Below are positions 1 through 8,392 of a stretch of 37,550 nucleotides of DNA, piece by piece. The DNA is from UBA3537 sp965658025 (GTDB lineage Bacteria > Bacteroidota > Bacteroidia > Flavobacteriales > Flavobacteriaceae), in the NCBI GenBank assembly GCA_965658025.1, contig CBFHQL010000015.1, positions 1-37,550 on the forward strand, given 5' to 3'. Positions within the stretch are counted from its first letter, which is position 1, and each line of letters opens with the position of its first letter. Position numbers and translations under genes: made by a program. The notes beneath the pieces were generated by a model. That model ran no database searches, was not told the DNA's origin, and saw only the letters and a list, made by a program, of their open reading frames with translations.

Positions 1-191
1 ACATAAGTAATACCTTTGTGATAGACTCCTGCGGGATGTTGTACAATCGCCACGGCATTTCCAAAACCATTATCGGCGAAATAGCCGACCATTTCATTGC
101 CCTCTGAAATCGTTTTGTTCGCTTTGGGTTTGTTTGCACAACCCAACAAACAAAAACAAACAAAAAGGTTTATATATAAATATTTAGTCAT
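1..191 (-). CDS. Lipoprotein, N-terminal fragment (cut by window edge)
   Basis: The reading frame starts at ATG 191-189 and runs open to the left edge, giving about 63 residues. The N-terminus has a hydrophobic stretch followed by LLGC (Cys18), a clear lipobox, so the protein should be a lipid-anchored envelope protein. Its start codon overlaps the stop of the GH106 gene upstream by one base (TAATG), which suggests translational coupling and the same operon. The visible mature part (ending near GVYHKGITYV) resembles the first blade of BNR-type beta-propeller proteins common in these loci, but too little is present to name a family. That it is a real lipoprotein gene is well supported; the propeller idea is weak inference. 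Confidence 0.7.
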   Translation of the reverse strand, partial: MTKYLYINLFVCFCLLGCANKPKANKTISEGNEMVGYFADNGFGNAVAIVQHPAGVYHKGITY

Positions 192-3100
192 TAATTCTCA
201 AGTATTACAGTTTCAAAAAATATGAGCTTTACTGGCCCTAACAATCCAGATGTTAATAATTTATCATTCTTGTCATAATGATTCCAACTGGCAAATGTTG
301 TCCGTTTTGATGAACGTTCTGTTTGGTTTACTAACCAATCTGGAAGTGGTTTTGCGCGTTTGCGTTTTCTTGGATAGTCCAATGGTAATTTTTCGTCTCC
401 AATCAATCGATTTGACCATAGATTGGTTACTTTAACTTCTAAGGTATTGTTTCCTTTTTTTACGTAATCGTCAATATGCAGTCTAAATGGTGCTTTCCAT
501 AAGACACCTGCATTTTTACCATTCACGATAACTTCAGCAATAACCGATACGCTTCCTAAGTCTAGTTCTATCTTTTTATTCGATTGAAGCATTTCATCAG
601 ACAGCACAAATTCTTTTTTATAAGAAGCTGTTCCTGAAAAATGCTGAATCGCTTCATCTTGAGTATGTGTCCAAGATATTAAATCCGAAAATGTTTTGCT
701 TTTTGATGTCTCTGAGTTTATGGGAAACGTAATTTTCCAATCGGTTGATAAATCCATTGGTTTTAGAACAGATTTAACTTCTACAGTTTTTGTTTCTCCT
801 GATGCTACCACGTAATTTACCTTTCCTTGATAAGGTGTTCTCCAATTTATCGCATCATTCTTAAATTCTAATTTTGGTTTTGATGTGTCTTTAGACAATT
901 TCAACATCTGCCCTTTCGGAATATACATGGTATGTTCTGCCCCTTCCGTCTTATAAGTAATTTTTAATGATGTTTTATGGCCTTTAGGTATTTTATTATC
1001 GATTAATTTATTGGTAACAGGAATGTTATAATTGCCAGAGGTTACTTGTTTTTGTATTTCTTGCGTTACATCAAAAGTTTCATAATGCTGAGGAATGCCT
1101 GTGGTTTCTCCTTTAAATTTACCAAATACCGCTTTGAGTACTTTTAGATTCTGATTGCCTGCATTAATTTCTATATGTTCACGTTCTTCGGCGTATAATT
1201 GTTTTTTAGAGTCTGCTATTTGATATTCCATTCGAAACTCCTTTTTGTAGCCCATAGCAGGGTCACAATCACAAAAAGCCCTAGTCATTTTAAAATCTAA
1301 AACACCGTTTTGAATGGCATTGTTTACTTTATCAGTAATATCAATTAAACCCTCTTGCAAAAAGGTACCATATTCAGCTTTTACAATTTCTAAATTAGAA
1401 AGTGGTTCTGTTGGAGCAGTGTCTCGTTCTGTTGAAATTTCTAATAAATGAATGGGATTTACCGGTTTTTTAAATACAATAAACATCGATTCTTCAGGCG
1501 CTAATGATAACGGTATTGTTGTTGTGCCATCTTCATTTTGTTTAAAAACAACTAGATCTTTTATGGTCCCTTTTTCAGAATTCCACAATTCTGGTTGCTT
1601 TCCTACAACTCGAAACCGCGCTGTAAGTTCTCTGGACTCTTTTCTAGCATTCGCTAAGAAGTAAATATCTGCATCAGCTGTTTTTCTATGGATGAAACTC
1701 AAATCTGAATTATCACTACTTTCAATTTTAAAATCTGGTGTTGTATCGCTTAAGGCATCCTCAATACTGATGTCTTTTACTAAACCACTGTTCCATAATG
1801 CCTCAACATAAGTTCTTACTTCATCATCACAAATTGGATAATTACTTAAACTTGGCGATTGTATCGGTTTTTTACCAATGACTTTTACGCCACCATCAAC
1901 CAATTCTTTTACTTTTTCTAAAGTTTCTGGTTTGATAAAATCAGAATCCGGTAACACCAAAAACTTGTACGTATTGCCTACGGATGAATGTATGATTCCA
2001 TTTTTAGCAGTTAAATCTTTCAACTTATTCGCACCAATCAAATCATAATCAAAACCCATGGCCTTAATTTCGGGCTTTATAAATCCAGTATTGGGTGATG
2101 ATTCTCCAGTAAACACCAAAACATCGGCCACATTTTTACCCTGTTGCAATAAATATTGCGAACGTGCTATATAATCCATATAACCTTTACTCTGTGTCCA
2201 CCACGTATTTAAACGGTTAAAATCGAAACCATGATAGCTTAAGGCCAAACCTGGTTCTACATCCCAAGGTTGGTGCACATAGGTATGAAAAATGAATCGT
2301 GTAATACCTTCTGTCCAAGCCCTATCTCCAATTGATTTTAAATCAGCTGGATGCTTGTCCCATCCACCAATTCCTGTAAAGGATTCTGCCCCAACAATTG
2401 AACTGCCATTTAAATGTGCTATAGATGATACAAATTTTGGCGAATCGAAAAACGGATAACCTCCACTCCAAAACTCACACATCACAATATCGCCTTTATC
2501 GCCCACTTGCATATTATCAAAAGGACCCCAATAGGGTTCTACAGAAAATTGCAACTTGTTTTTATGACATAAATCCCTAAAATGTGCATAATAGTTTTCG
2601 GAAATCAAATCCCCTATAGTTCTTCTAAAGTCCCAAAGGAATCGTTCTGTAACTTCTCCGCTTTCTACATAATATCCTGCTAAAGTTGGCAAATATGCTG
2701 TTAAATCATAACCTCTTAAACTTTCAAATTGTGTATCAAAACCAACAGTCCAGTTGGTTGTTTCTACTTCATAGCTATCAATCAAACAATTGTTAACTGT
2801 AGTTCCTATTAAATCGCCAAGTTTGTCAATAATCGGCTGTACACCAGCTTCCCAATAAGCATCTAAGGCTGTTTTACTCATTTTATCCACCTCTAATCCT
2901 TTGGCTTCTGGGGGTGCTGGCCTATTAGTTGTCCCCATTGGCGTATGCCCTAATCGCAAAATAACCCAATCGCCCACTGGAACTTCCCAGTTCAAAACTC
3001 CTTCTTTAGAGAGTTTTGAAGTTATATCGATAATGGCATCTTTTTGAATAACAGCCTCTTTTGTAATGCTTTTTTTATCGGGTAGTAAATGATTTCGAAT

Positions 3101-3679
3101 GCGCTCTGATAATATTTTATAATCTAAGCCATCAATTTTAATCGTTTGCTTGGGTTTTGGAAATGCTAAAACGGCGATGTCTTTATAGTAGTCAAACTTG
3201 GTTTCTGGTCGTGATATTTTTTTGGAGATCGCTTTTCCGCCTTCAATTGCTAGTTCACTAAATACAACGGTTTGCATCGCATATTCTTCGGTAACCCAAG
3301 GTCCACCACTAGAAGACCAACCGGCACTATTGTGAAATGCTAATTCTAAACCCAAGCGCTGGGCTTCCTCAGCAGAAAACTCAAATAAATCTAACCACTC
3401 TTCACTTAAATATTTTACAACCCCTTGTGGAGATCCTAAATGTACATTAAACAATTGTGCTTCTTGAATTCCCACTGCTTTCATAGCTTCCAAATCTTTA
3501 GTAATCCCAGATTTGGAAACATTCCCGCTTATCCAATGCCACCATGTTCTGGGTTTAGCATCGTTTGGAGGGTTCTTAAAACCAACCTCCAAATCAGCTA
3601 CGGGCTTCCATGTTGGGGCAGATTGATTACAGCTCAAACACAAAAAAAGGAAAATAATGTAACTTATTTTTTTAATCAT
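191..3679 (-). CDS. GH106 alpha-L-rhamnosidase-type lipoprotein
   Basis: This 1162-residue protein should hydrolyse terminal alpha-L-rhamnose from oligosaccharides at the cell envelope. The N-terminus has a short hydrophobic segment ending in LSC (Cys17), so it is probably a lipoprotein. The region after it (PRTWWHWISGNV near residue 45, then SAGWSSSGGPW near 120) is characteristic of the Glyco_hydro_106 family. The C-terminal 150 residues form a galactose-binding-like jelly roll (AEVIVNGKNAGVLWKAPFRL) ending in the LLGPVKL pattern usual for full-length GH106 enzymes. Length fits the family and no frameshift is seen. I did not assign the catalytic glutamates. It lies 112 bases after the GH2 gene and is coupled to the next lipoprotein gene, so the three probably share the promoter at 6860-6905. 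Exact linkage specificity is unknown. Confidence 0.88.
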   Translation of the reverse strand: MIKKISYIIFLFLCLSCNQSAPTWKPVADLEVGFKNPPNDAKPRTWWHWISGNVSKSGITKDLEAMKAVGIQEAQLFNVHLGSPQGVVKYLSEEWLDLFEFSAEEAQRLGLELAFHNSAGWSSSGGPWVTEEYAMQTVVFSELAIEGGKAISKKISRPETKFDYYKDIAVLAFPKPKQTIKIDGLDYKILSERIRNHLLPDKKSITKEAVIQKDAIIDITSKLSKEGVLNWEVPVGDWVILRLGHTPMGTTNRPAPPEAKGLEVDKMSKTALDAYWEAGVQPIIDKLGDLIGTTVNNCLIDSYEVETTNWTVGFDTQFESLRGYDLTAYLPTLAGYYVESGEVTERFLWDFRRTIGDLISENYYAHFRDLCHKNKLQFSVEPYWGPFDNMQVGDKGDIVMCEFWSGGYPFFDSPKFVSSIAHLNGSSIVGAESFTGIGGWDKHPADLKSIGDRAWTEGITRFIFHTYVHQPWDVEPGLALSYHGFDFNRLNTWWTQSKGYMDYIARSQYLLQQGKNVADVLVFTGESSPNTGFIKPEIKAMGFDYDLIGANKLKDLTAKNGIIHSSVGNTYKFLVLPDSDFIKPETLEKVKELVDGGVKVIGKKPIQSPSLSNYPICDDEVRTYVEALWNSGLVKDISIEDALSDTTPDFKIESSDNSDLSFIHRKTADADIYFLANARKESRELTARFRVVGKQPELWNSEKGTIKDLVVFKQNEDGTTTIPLSLAPEESMFIVFKKPVNPIHLLEISTERDTAPTEPLSNLEIVKAEYGTFLQEGLIDITDKVNNAIQNGVLDFKMTRAFCDCDPAMGYKKEFRMEYQIADSKKQLYAEEREHIEINAGNQNLKVLKAVFGKFKGETTGIPQHYETFDVTQEIQKQVTSGNYNIPVTNKLIDNKIPKGHKTSLKITYKTEGAEHTMYIPKGQMLKLSKDTSKPKLEFKNDAINWRTPYQGKVNYVVASGETKTVEVKSVLKPMDLSTDWKITFPINSETSKSKTFSDLISWTHTQDEAIQHFSGTASYKKEFVLSDEMLQSNKKIELDLGSVSVIAEVIVNGKNAGVLWKAPFRLHIDDYVKKGNNTLEVKVTNLWSNRLIGDEKLPLDYPRKRKRAKPLPDWLVNQTERSSKRTTFASWNHYDKNDKLLTSGLLGPVKLIFFETVILEN

Positions 3680-3791
3680 TAAGAATGATATCTGATTTAA
3701 TCTTTATTACAACTGAACTTAAACAACAATATGTTTAATACTAATAAACCTCCTATCACGTATATAATTATCTCCATATCACTTCAAAAAT

Positions 3792-6700
3792 TTAATCTAT
3801 AAATAATTCGTCTATAAATGCACCGCTTTGTCCTGTAGTTTCTAACTTTATATTATTTGCCCCAGCTTTTAATGTGATTATTGTAGGGACGAATTTCCAC
3901 TCTTTTTCCCAACCACCTGTTGCTTTAAATTCTAGCGTCCTTATGTAATCATCATTGACATACAATTTCATAGGATGCAATTTTCCTTCGTTATTATGCA
4001 TATACCTAAATCGAATACTATAATCTCCTGCTTCGCCATCATTTTCTTGGTACCATGTTATAGCACCTTCACCTTCATAAAACCTAACAAACCCCGTACC
4101 TTTAAATCGCCTCGCATCCCGACTCACTTTTGCACTTCCCTCTAGGATACCTTCTTCTGCGGAAATATTAACACCTCTGCCAATCCACATATCTTTAGAA
4201 TGTTCATCACCCCAAAACAAGCCTTCGTTCTTACCAAAAATTTCTTCCATCACCAACACCACTTTTCCGTTTTGCTTTATAATAGCTTTTACGGTGGTGT
4301 TATCCTGAATCTCAAAAGCACCTTTATAAACTGTGCCATTTATTTCAGGATTGTCGCCATTTGTGGTGTATAAAATTTCTAAATCTTCAGAGGTTGAATT
4401 CCCTAAAACCTGAATTTGTTTTACATCAATTGTAATTTCATTTGATGTAAATAATGCTTTATCGCCCAAAATAGATCCTGTAATAATTGAAGCGTCTTTA
4501 GCTTGAGGTTGCTCTCTTAAAAACAATCTTGATTTGCCGAAAAATAAGGCTCTATAATCAGCTTTAGTTCTGCTTGTTGGGTCTATAGGATTTCCATTTT
4601 CTATAGAAATTTTCTTCATATCGCCTTTTATGTTATAGTAGACTTTATTTTCACCATAAGGATAAAGATTATCAAATGCGTCTAAACTTTCTGATGTGAT
4701 GATATAGCTTGCTTCAAAATCATCTTCTGCATCTAACTTTTGAATTCTTGTTTTTAATTTTGATGGTTGTTGACTTGTGCTAAATGATGTACGTTTCACT
4801 TCTTCCTCATCGATATAAGCAACAGCTTCTAGTGTTCCTTCTTCATAAGGCACCATCCACTCGCATTGCATTTCGTTCCAAACGGTTCCTGGTTTGTCTT
4901 TACCTAATGATTTTCCGTTTAAGAACAATTCTACTTCATCTGCATTAGAGTATACCCAAACCGGAACTACCGTTCCCAAAGGCATCCGTGGATGCGTCCA
5001 ATGTGGTAGCATGTGTAGCATAGGTTCTTTGGTCCATTGACTCTTATAGAAATAAAATAAATCCTTTTTAAATCCTGCAACATCTATCGCACCACCCATA
5101 AATAAGTTGAACGGCAAACCTCCATGAACCAAACCTGCTTCACCATAATAATCGAAACCTGTCCATCTAAAATGTCCACTATGCCAGAGGTTATCGCGCA
5201 TCACTTCCCAGTATTTTCTTGCCGACACTCTTACTGTAGCATTATCGTAAGACGAATTGAAACTTTGCTTTCTATTTCTCCAATGTTTTGGATTGATTCC
5301 TTCGTAAAAAAAGATTTCCTTTTTCGTTAAATTAGGTAATTCGTATGTGCCGGGTAACTCATTATCTCGCCACCATGTTTGTGTTCTATAATAACCACGC
5401 GTTTGCCATGTATGTGGTGCTTCGGTTGAGAGGAATGGTTTCTCTAATGTTTTCCCATCCATACCATCAATAAACGCTTTGGTTTCAGAGCCTCCATTAA
5501 CTCCTTCAATATCCATGTCTTTAGGGTTACCTGCACCAGATGTAAACAAACGAGTTGGATCTAAACTTTTCCCAAATTTCACCAGTTCTGGCGCTATATC
5601 ACTATGGGTTTCGTTACCTAAACTCCAAACAAAAATGCTGGGATGATTTCTATCTCTAGTAATCCATTCTTTTACATCGCGTTGCCACCATTGGTCAAAG
5701 GCTTGTTTCCCATAATCTTGAGGCGCCTTTTTATGCCAACCGTCAAAAATTTCGTCCATAACCAATAAGCCAATTTCATCACATATATCATAAAACATAG
5801 GTGGTGTTGGGTTATGTGACGGACGAATAGCATTAATACCCATATCTTTTAAAGACTGAAGTTTCCAACGTAACAATGGTTTTGTCCAAGCGCCACCAAC
5901 TGGTCCACCTTCCCAGTGCTCGCAAACGCCTTTTAACTTTATGTTTTCGCCGTTTAACCAAAAACCTGTTTCGTTGTTCCATTCTACAGTTTTAAAACCA
6001 AAGGTGGTTTCGATTTCATCAATGACATTTTTACCATCCAAAATTTGAGTTACTGCTTTATATAAATTAGGCGTTTTTGGACTCCATAATTTTGGGTTTT
6101 CCACTTCTAATTCAATAGTTGGTTGTGATGATTTTACTTTTTTAGAATACTTGGCAATTACATTTCCTTCTGATGAAAATAATTTTACGTCATACTTAAA
6201 GCCTTTTGTAGAACCATTTATTTCTGCATCAATAGTAACCCTCGCTTTATTCGTTTGAATGGATGGTGTTTTTATAAAAATGCTATTAGGCTTAAAATGC
6301 GTTGGATTGACCTCAATTAATTTTACCTGTGCATAAATACCACAAGGATGATACCAGCGTGCAGAGGGCTCTAAACTGTTATCAACTCTAACAGCAATGG
6401 TATTTTCATCAGCTTTTAGGTACTTTGAAATATCATATCGAAAACTGATGTAGCCATATGGTCTTTTTGCGATGTAATTACCATTTACCCATACTTCACT
6501 ATTCATATACACACCATCGAAGTTGATGTACGTGATGTTTGAAAGGCTTTCTTTTTTTACGTTGAATTGTTTTCTGTACCAACCTATACCACCATCGTGA
6601 TACCCACCTCCTTGACCTTGGTCACCACCTTTACGCACGCCTTTTTCAAACGACCAATCGTGCGGCACGTTTAGGTTTTTCCAGCTTGAAGTATCAACGT

Positions 6701-6836
6701 TTTCTTTTGAGAATGACGGATTATCTTTTAGAATGAAGTTCCAATCGTTGTTAAAGTTGGTTTCTGAACGTTGTGAATATGCAAGACTTATACAAACACT
6801 TAAACAAAGTATTAGCAAGGATTTTTTCATATTCAA
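3792..6836 (-). CDS. GH2 beta-glycosidase with C-terminal binding domain
   Basis: This 1014-residue secreted glycoside hydrolase has a signal peptide (about residues 1-21, ending ISLAYSQ). It then has the GH2 sugar-binding domain (WVNGNYIAKRPYGY near 116-129), the immunoglobulin-like domain and the TIM barrel. The acid/base motif is WSLGNE (Glu409), and the likely nucleophile is Glu472 in FLSTEAP, 63 residues later, as expected for GH2. After residue 660 come further beta domains, including a chitobiase-C-like segment (LYTTNGDNP) and a terminal CBM6/35-like jelly roll of about 130 residues. GH2 covers beta-galactosidases, beta-glucuronidases, beta-xylosidases and others, so the substrate is undecided; in an ulvan locus a glucuronide or xyloside is plausible. 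It is the first gene after the promoter at 6860-6905 and is followed by GH106. Confidence 0.9.
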   Translation of the reverse strand: MNMKKSLLILCLSVCISLAYSQRSETNFNNDWNFILKDNPSFSKENVDTSSWKNLNVPHDWSFEKGVRKGGDQGQGGGYHDGGIGWYRKQFNVKKESLSNITYINFDGVYMNSEVWVNGNYIAKRPYGYISFRYDISKYLKADENTIAVRVDNSLEPSARWYHPCGIYAQVKLIEVNPTHFKPNSIFIKTPSIQTNKARVTIDAEINGSTKGFKYDVKLFSSEGNVIAKYSKKVKSSQPTIELEVENPKLWSPKTPNLYKAVTQILDGKNVIDEIETTFGFKTVEWNNETGFWLNGENIKLKGVCEHWEGGPVGGAWTKPLLRWKLQSLKDMGINAIRPSHNPTPPMFYDICDEIGLLVMDEIFDGWHKKAPQDYGKQAFDQWWQRDVKEWITRDRNHPSIFVWSLGNETHSDIAPELVKFGKSLDPTRLFTSGAGNPKDMDIEGVNGGSETKAFIDGMDGKTLEKPFLSTEAPHTWQTRGYYRTQTWWRDNELPGTYELPNLTKKEIFFYEGINPKHWRNRKQSFNSSYDNATVRVSARKYWEVMRDNLWHSGHFRWTGFDYYGEAGLVHGGLPFNLFMGGAIDVAGFKKDLFYFYKSQWTKEPMLHMLPHWTHPRMPLGTVVPVWVYSNADEVELFLNGKSLGKDKPGTVWNEMQCEWMVPYEEGTLEAVAYIDEEEVKRTSFSTSQQPSKLKTRIQKLDAEDDFEASYIITSESLDAFDNLYPYGENKVYYNIKGDMKKISIENGNPIDPTSRTKADYRALFFGKSRLFLREQPQAKDASIITGSILGDKALFTSNEITIDVKQIQVLGNSTSEDLEILYTTNGDNPEINGTVYKGAFEIQDNTTVKAIIKQNGKVVLVMEEIFGKNEGLFWGDEHSKDMWIGRGVNISAEEGILEGSAKVSRDARRFKGTGFVRFYEGEGAITWYQENDGEAGDYSIRFRYMHNNEGKLHPMKLYVNDDYIRTLEFKATGGWEKEWKFVPTIITLKAGANNIKLETTGQSGAFIDELFID

Positions 6837-6859
6837 AAAGCTGATTTAGTCGCGTAAAC

Positions 6860-6905
6860 CAAATTTAGCTTTAAAAATCGTGAATATAATCCTGTGGTGT
6901 CATGC
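6860..6905 (-). promoter_or_regulatory. Promoter with CAG-repeat element, GH2 operon
   Basis: On the minus strand the 15-mer GCATGACACCACAGG (6905-6891) is followed, 27 bases after the C of CAGG, by TAAATTTG (6867-6860), a perfect Bacteroidota -7 box (TAnnTTTG). The GH2 start codon lies 24 bases further on. It belongs to the set of seven such elements in this window and has the best -7 box of the set. Confidence 0.72.
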
Positions 6906-6917
6906 TACAAAAAATGA

Positions 6918-8366
6918 CTATCCTCTAGGCTGGTCATTTTGTAGAAATGGTTTGTCTCTTGGAAATTGTAACTCTAAAAGTTGACGCATCTTATCTTCGA
7001 CTTTTTTATACTTAGCCTGTCCTGCTAAATTTTCAAATGCCAACAAACTATTTTTATGTTCATACAACTCCACGCCTAAAATTTCGTGTGTTGTGGAATT
7101 ACGCCATTCCGTATAACGCCATCTACCGTCTGTAGTAGTGAGTCCCATAATTCTTTTTCCTCTCGCATAGACGCTATAAGCCGCTTCGTCCCATTTAGTT
7201 TTTGGCTTATTTATAACAGGAAGGATACTTTTACCGTCAGATACTGGTGCAGATTCTAAATTACAAATATCCACGAGGGTTTGGTATATATCCACGTTCT
7301 CCACTAAGGCATCTGAGGTTTTATTTGTAACCCTATTTTTATTTTGCGTTTCTCTACTAATAATCAAGGGGACTCTTGTATCTATTTCTAAATTAGATTG
7401 CTTACACCATAAGGCATATTCTCCTATTTTATAACCATGGTCACTCATAAAAATAATCATGGTGTTTTTACGTAAATCTAATTCTTCCAATGTTGCCATG
7501 ACTTTACCGACTTGTGCATCAATGTAACTGACCGAAGCATGATAACCGTGAATAAGGTCTCGTGTTAAATCGTCATCTAAATCTCCTTCTTTAGGAATAC
7601 CGTAATAGCTTTTTAACTCACCCCATTTTGGCAATGCCAATCTGTAAGCTCCTTGTGGTTTTTGCCTTGATGGAATTTTAAAATCATTTTTATCATACAA
7701 ATCCCAGTATTTCTTAGGTGCATTATATGGTAAATGTGGTTTACTTAAACCTACAAACATTATAAATTTATCATCCTTAACCTTATGTAAAGTTTCGATG
7801 GCATAATTAGCTGCTCGCCCATCTTTATAGCCTTCATCTGGTACATCTGCATTCTCAAAAGCTGGGCCTTTTAGTGGTTTAACGCCTTCTTCTTTTAGAC
7901 GTTTCATTAGAGCTTCATTTTCTGGCTTTAAATAGGAATTTGGCTCTTTTTCAAAATAAGTTGTCCAAACATCTTTATCATCGCGTCCATGGTGATATAC
8001 CTTGCCAATACTGATGGTTTTATAACCATTTTCATTAAACAATTGTGGTAAAGACTTCACATCTTTATGTACTTTTCTTAGTGGCGTAAATATGCTATAA
8101 ATACCTAAGGTTTCGGGACGTAATCCCGTCAATGTACTCATTCTTGATGGTGCACAAATAGCTTGTTGCACATAAGCCTTATTAAACATAACACCATCCT
8201 CTGCTAATTTATCAATGCTAGTTGTAATAGCAGTTTCGCTACCATAACAGCCTAATTCCGCTCTTAAATCATCTACATAAAAAACAAGAACATTGGGTTG
8301 ATTATCTTGTGAATAGCCCCATAATAAGCTTAGAGCAGTAACACATAATGTTATGGTTTTTTTCAT
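6918..8366 (-). CDS. S1 sulfatase, iduronate-2-sulfatase-like
   Basis: This 482-residue secreted formylglycine-dependent sulfatase should remove a sulfate ester from an oligosaccharide. A signal peptide (about 1-19) is followed by the metal-binding motif NVLVFYVDDLR (Asp32-Asp33). The maturation motif is CAPSR with Cys71, the residue converted to formylglycine. The context around it (YVQQAICAPSRMSTLTG) and the HLPYNAPKKYWDLYD region are typical of the iduronate-2-sulfatase-like S1_7 group. The second metal site is SDHGYKIGEY. Conversion needs a separate sulfatase-maturating enzyme not seen here. It is the last gene of the GH78-GH43-fusion operon, 26 bases after the preceding gene. Family is certain; subfamily and substrate position are inference. 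Confidence 0.9.
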   Translation of the reverse strand: MKKTITLCVTALSLLWGYSQDNQPNVLVFYVDDLRAELGCYGSETAITTSIDKLAEDGVMFNKAYVQQAICAPSRMSTLTGLRPETLGIYSIFTPLRKVHKDVKSLPQLFNENGYKTISIGKVYHHGRDDKDVWTTYFEKEPNSYLKPENEALMKRLKEEGVKPLKGPAFENADVPDEGYKDGRAANYAIETLHKVKDDKFIMFVGLSKPHLPYNAPKKYWDLYDKNDFKIPSRQKPQGAYRLALPKWGELKSYYGIPKEGDLDDDLTRDLIHGYHASVSYIDAQVGKVMATLEELDLRKNTMIIFMSDHGYKIGEYALWCKQSNLEIDTRVPLIISRETQNKNRVTNKTSDALVENVDIYQTLVDICNLESAPVSDGKSILPVINKPKTKWDEAAYSVYARGKRIMGLTTTDGRWRYTEWRNSTTHEILGVELYEHKNSLLAFENLAGQAKYKKVEDKMRQLLELQFPRDKPFLQNDQPRG

Positions 8367-8392
8367 ATTAGTATGATATTATTTATTTTCAA

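Noticed and set aside
3680..3791. Possible promoter of the shared type ahead of GH106
   Set aside because: There is a GATAGGAGG on the minus strand but no CAGG and no TAnnTTTG-like box 27 bases on. The 112-base gap is better read as an intra-operon spacer; nothing else is evident in it.
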